64,000 nt of DNA, from positions 124,001-188,000 of the forward strand of contig NZ_AP018665.1 in the NCBI RefSeq assembly GCF_003967075.1. Reading direction: 5' to 3'. Shown one piece after another: positions 63,824-64,000 of this stretch. The DNA comes from Sphingobium amiense. GTDB taxonomy: Bacteria > Pseudomonadota > Alphaproteobacteria > Sphingomonadales > Sphingomonadaceae. Made by a program: the position numbers and the translations under genes. The number at the start of each line of letters is the position of its first letter. Position 1 is the first letter of the stretch. A model generated the notes under the pieces. That model saw nothing but the letters and a program-made list of their open reading frames with translations, was not told the DNA's origin and did not search any database.

Positions 63824-64000
63824 TCAGGCCGCCTCGAGGATCTGCCTGACCCCCTCGGCCGATGACGCCGTGTCGTCGCTGTCGCCAAACGCCAGAAGGT
63901 AGTTGAAGGCCTGCTCAGCTTTCGAGGCGGCGTGAATGATTGCGGTCTTGTCCGCGCGCAAAATGCCGAGCCAGTGGGCGACGTAGCTCGCATGATTGTC
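63824..64000 (-). CDS. ArdC-like antirestriction protein, 3' partial (C-terminus only)
   Basis: The last ~58 codons are visible on the minus strand, ending at the TGA at 63824-63826. The part NHASYVAHWLGILRADKTAI followed by IHAASKAEQAFNYLL matches the end of ArdC/DUF1738 zincin-like proteins, which bind ssDNA and block restriction during transfer. The N-terminus and metal site lie beyond the window. Confidence 0.75.
   Translation of the reverse strand, partial: DNHASYVAHWLGILRADKTAIIHAASKAEQAFNYLLAFGDSDDTASSAEGVRQILEAA

Overview
The window looks like part of a large conjugative plasmid (or an integrated relative) from an alphaproteobacterium, most likely a sphingomonad. This is inferred from high GC, very short intergenic gaps, a MobF relaxase with its coupling protein, DUF736 proteins, a PRTRC cassette, a TonB receptor, a catalase/ankyrin pair and an HWE histidine kinase. 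No tRNA, rRNA or CRISPR array was seen, and no type IV secretion genes lie inside the window.

Layout. 1-17 kb: a decayed TonB-dependent receptor, an extra RpoH-type sigma factor, a tyrosine integrase followed by a GIY-YIG protein, a D-lactate dehydrogenase-like enzyme divergent from an MHYT-PAS-GGDEF-EAL protein, a KefB-type antiporter, an IHF-beta-like protein, a HipBA pair with a clear operator palindrome, a winged-helix-like protein, an HWE kinase and a secreted calcium-loop protein. 17-24 kb: the transfer block (ribbon-helix-helix protein, TraD-like coupling protein, TraA relaxase/helicase, small accessory genes) and, at about 24.0 kb, a likely oriT whose nic motif resembles that of F. 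24.5-42 kb: the predicted leading region, mostly on the minus strand, with SSB, NYN/OST-HTH, DUF2493, ArdB/KlcA-like antirestriction, two near-identical DUF736 genes, Dps, KatE and an ankyrin protein.

42.5-51.7 kb: a 9,188-bp mobile element interrupts a PP-loop (PAPS-reductase-like) gene. Its edges can be placed to the base: 8-bp inverted termini, a 6-bp direct repeat, and exact in-frame restoration of a 317-codon gene when element and one repeat are removed. One arm carries three tyrosine recombinases and a small TnpC-like gene. The other carries four TIR-domain genes and one SLOG-like gene, a probable NAD-signalling antiphage module. This is the most interesting part of the window.

52-64 kb: a Mom-like DNA-modification protein, two unknown genes, the complete PRTRC cassette in one direction (ParB, E, C, F, B, A, ThiF; resembling a ubiquitin-like E1/E2/Ubl/JAMM set), a TGT/DpdA-like protein, a secreted SNase-like nuclease, and the C-terminus of an ArdC-like antirestriction protein at the window edge. 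Antirestriction and DNA-modification functions surround the maintenance cassette, which fits a plasmid that must survive entry into new hosts.
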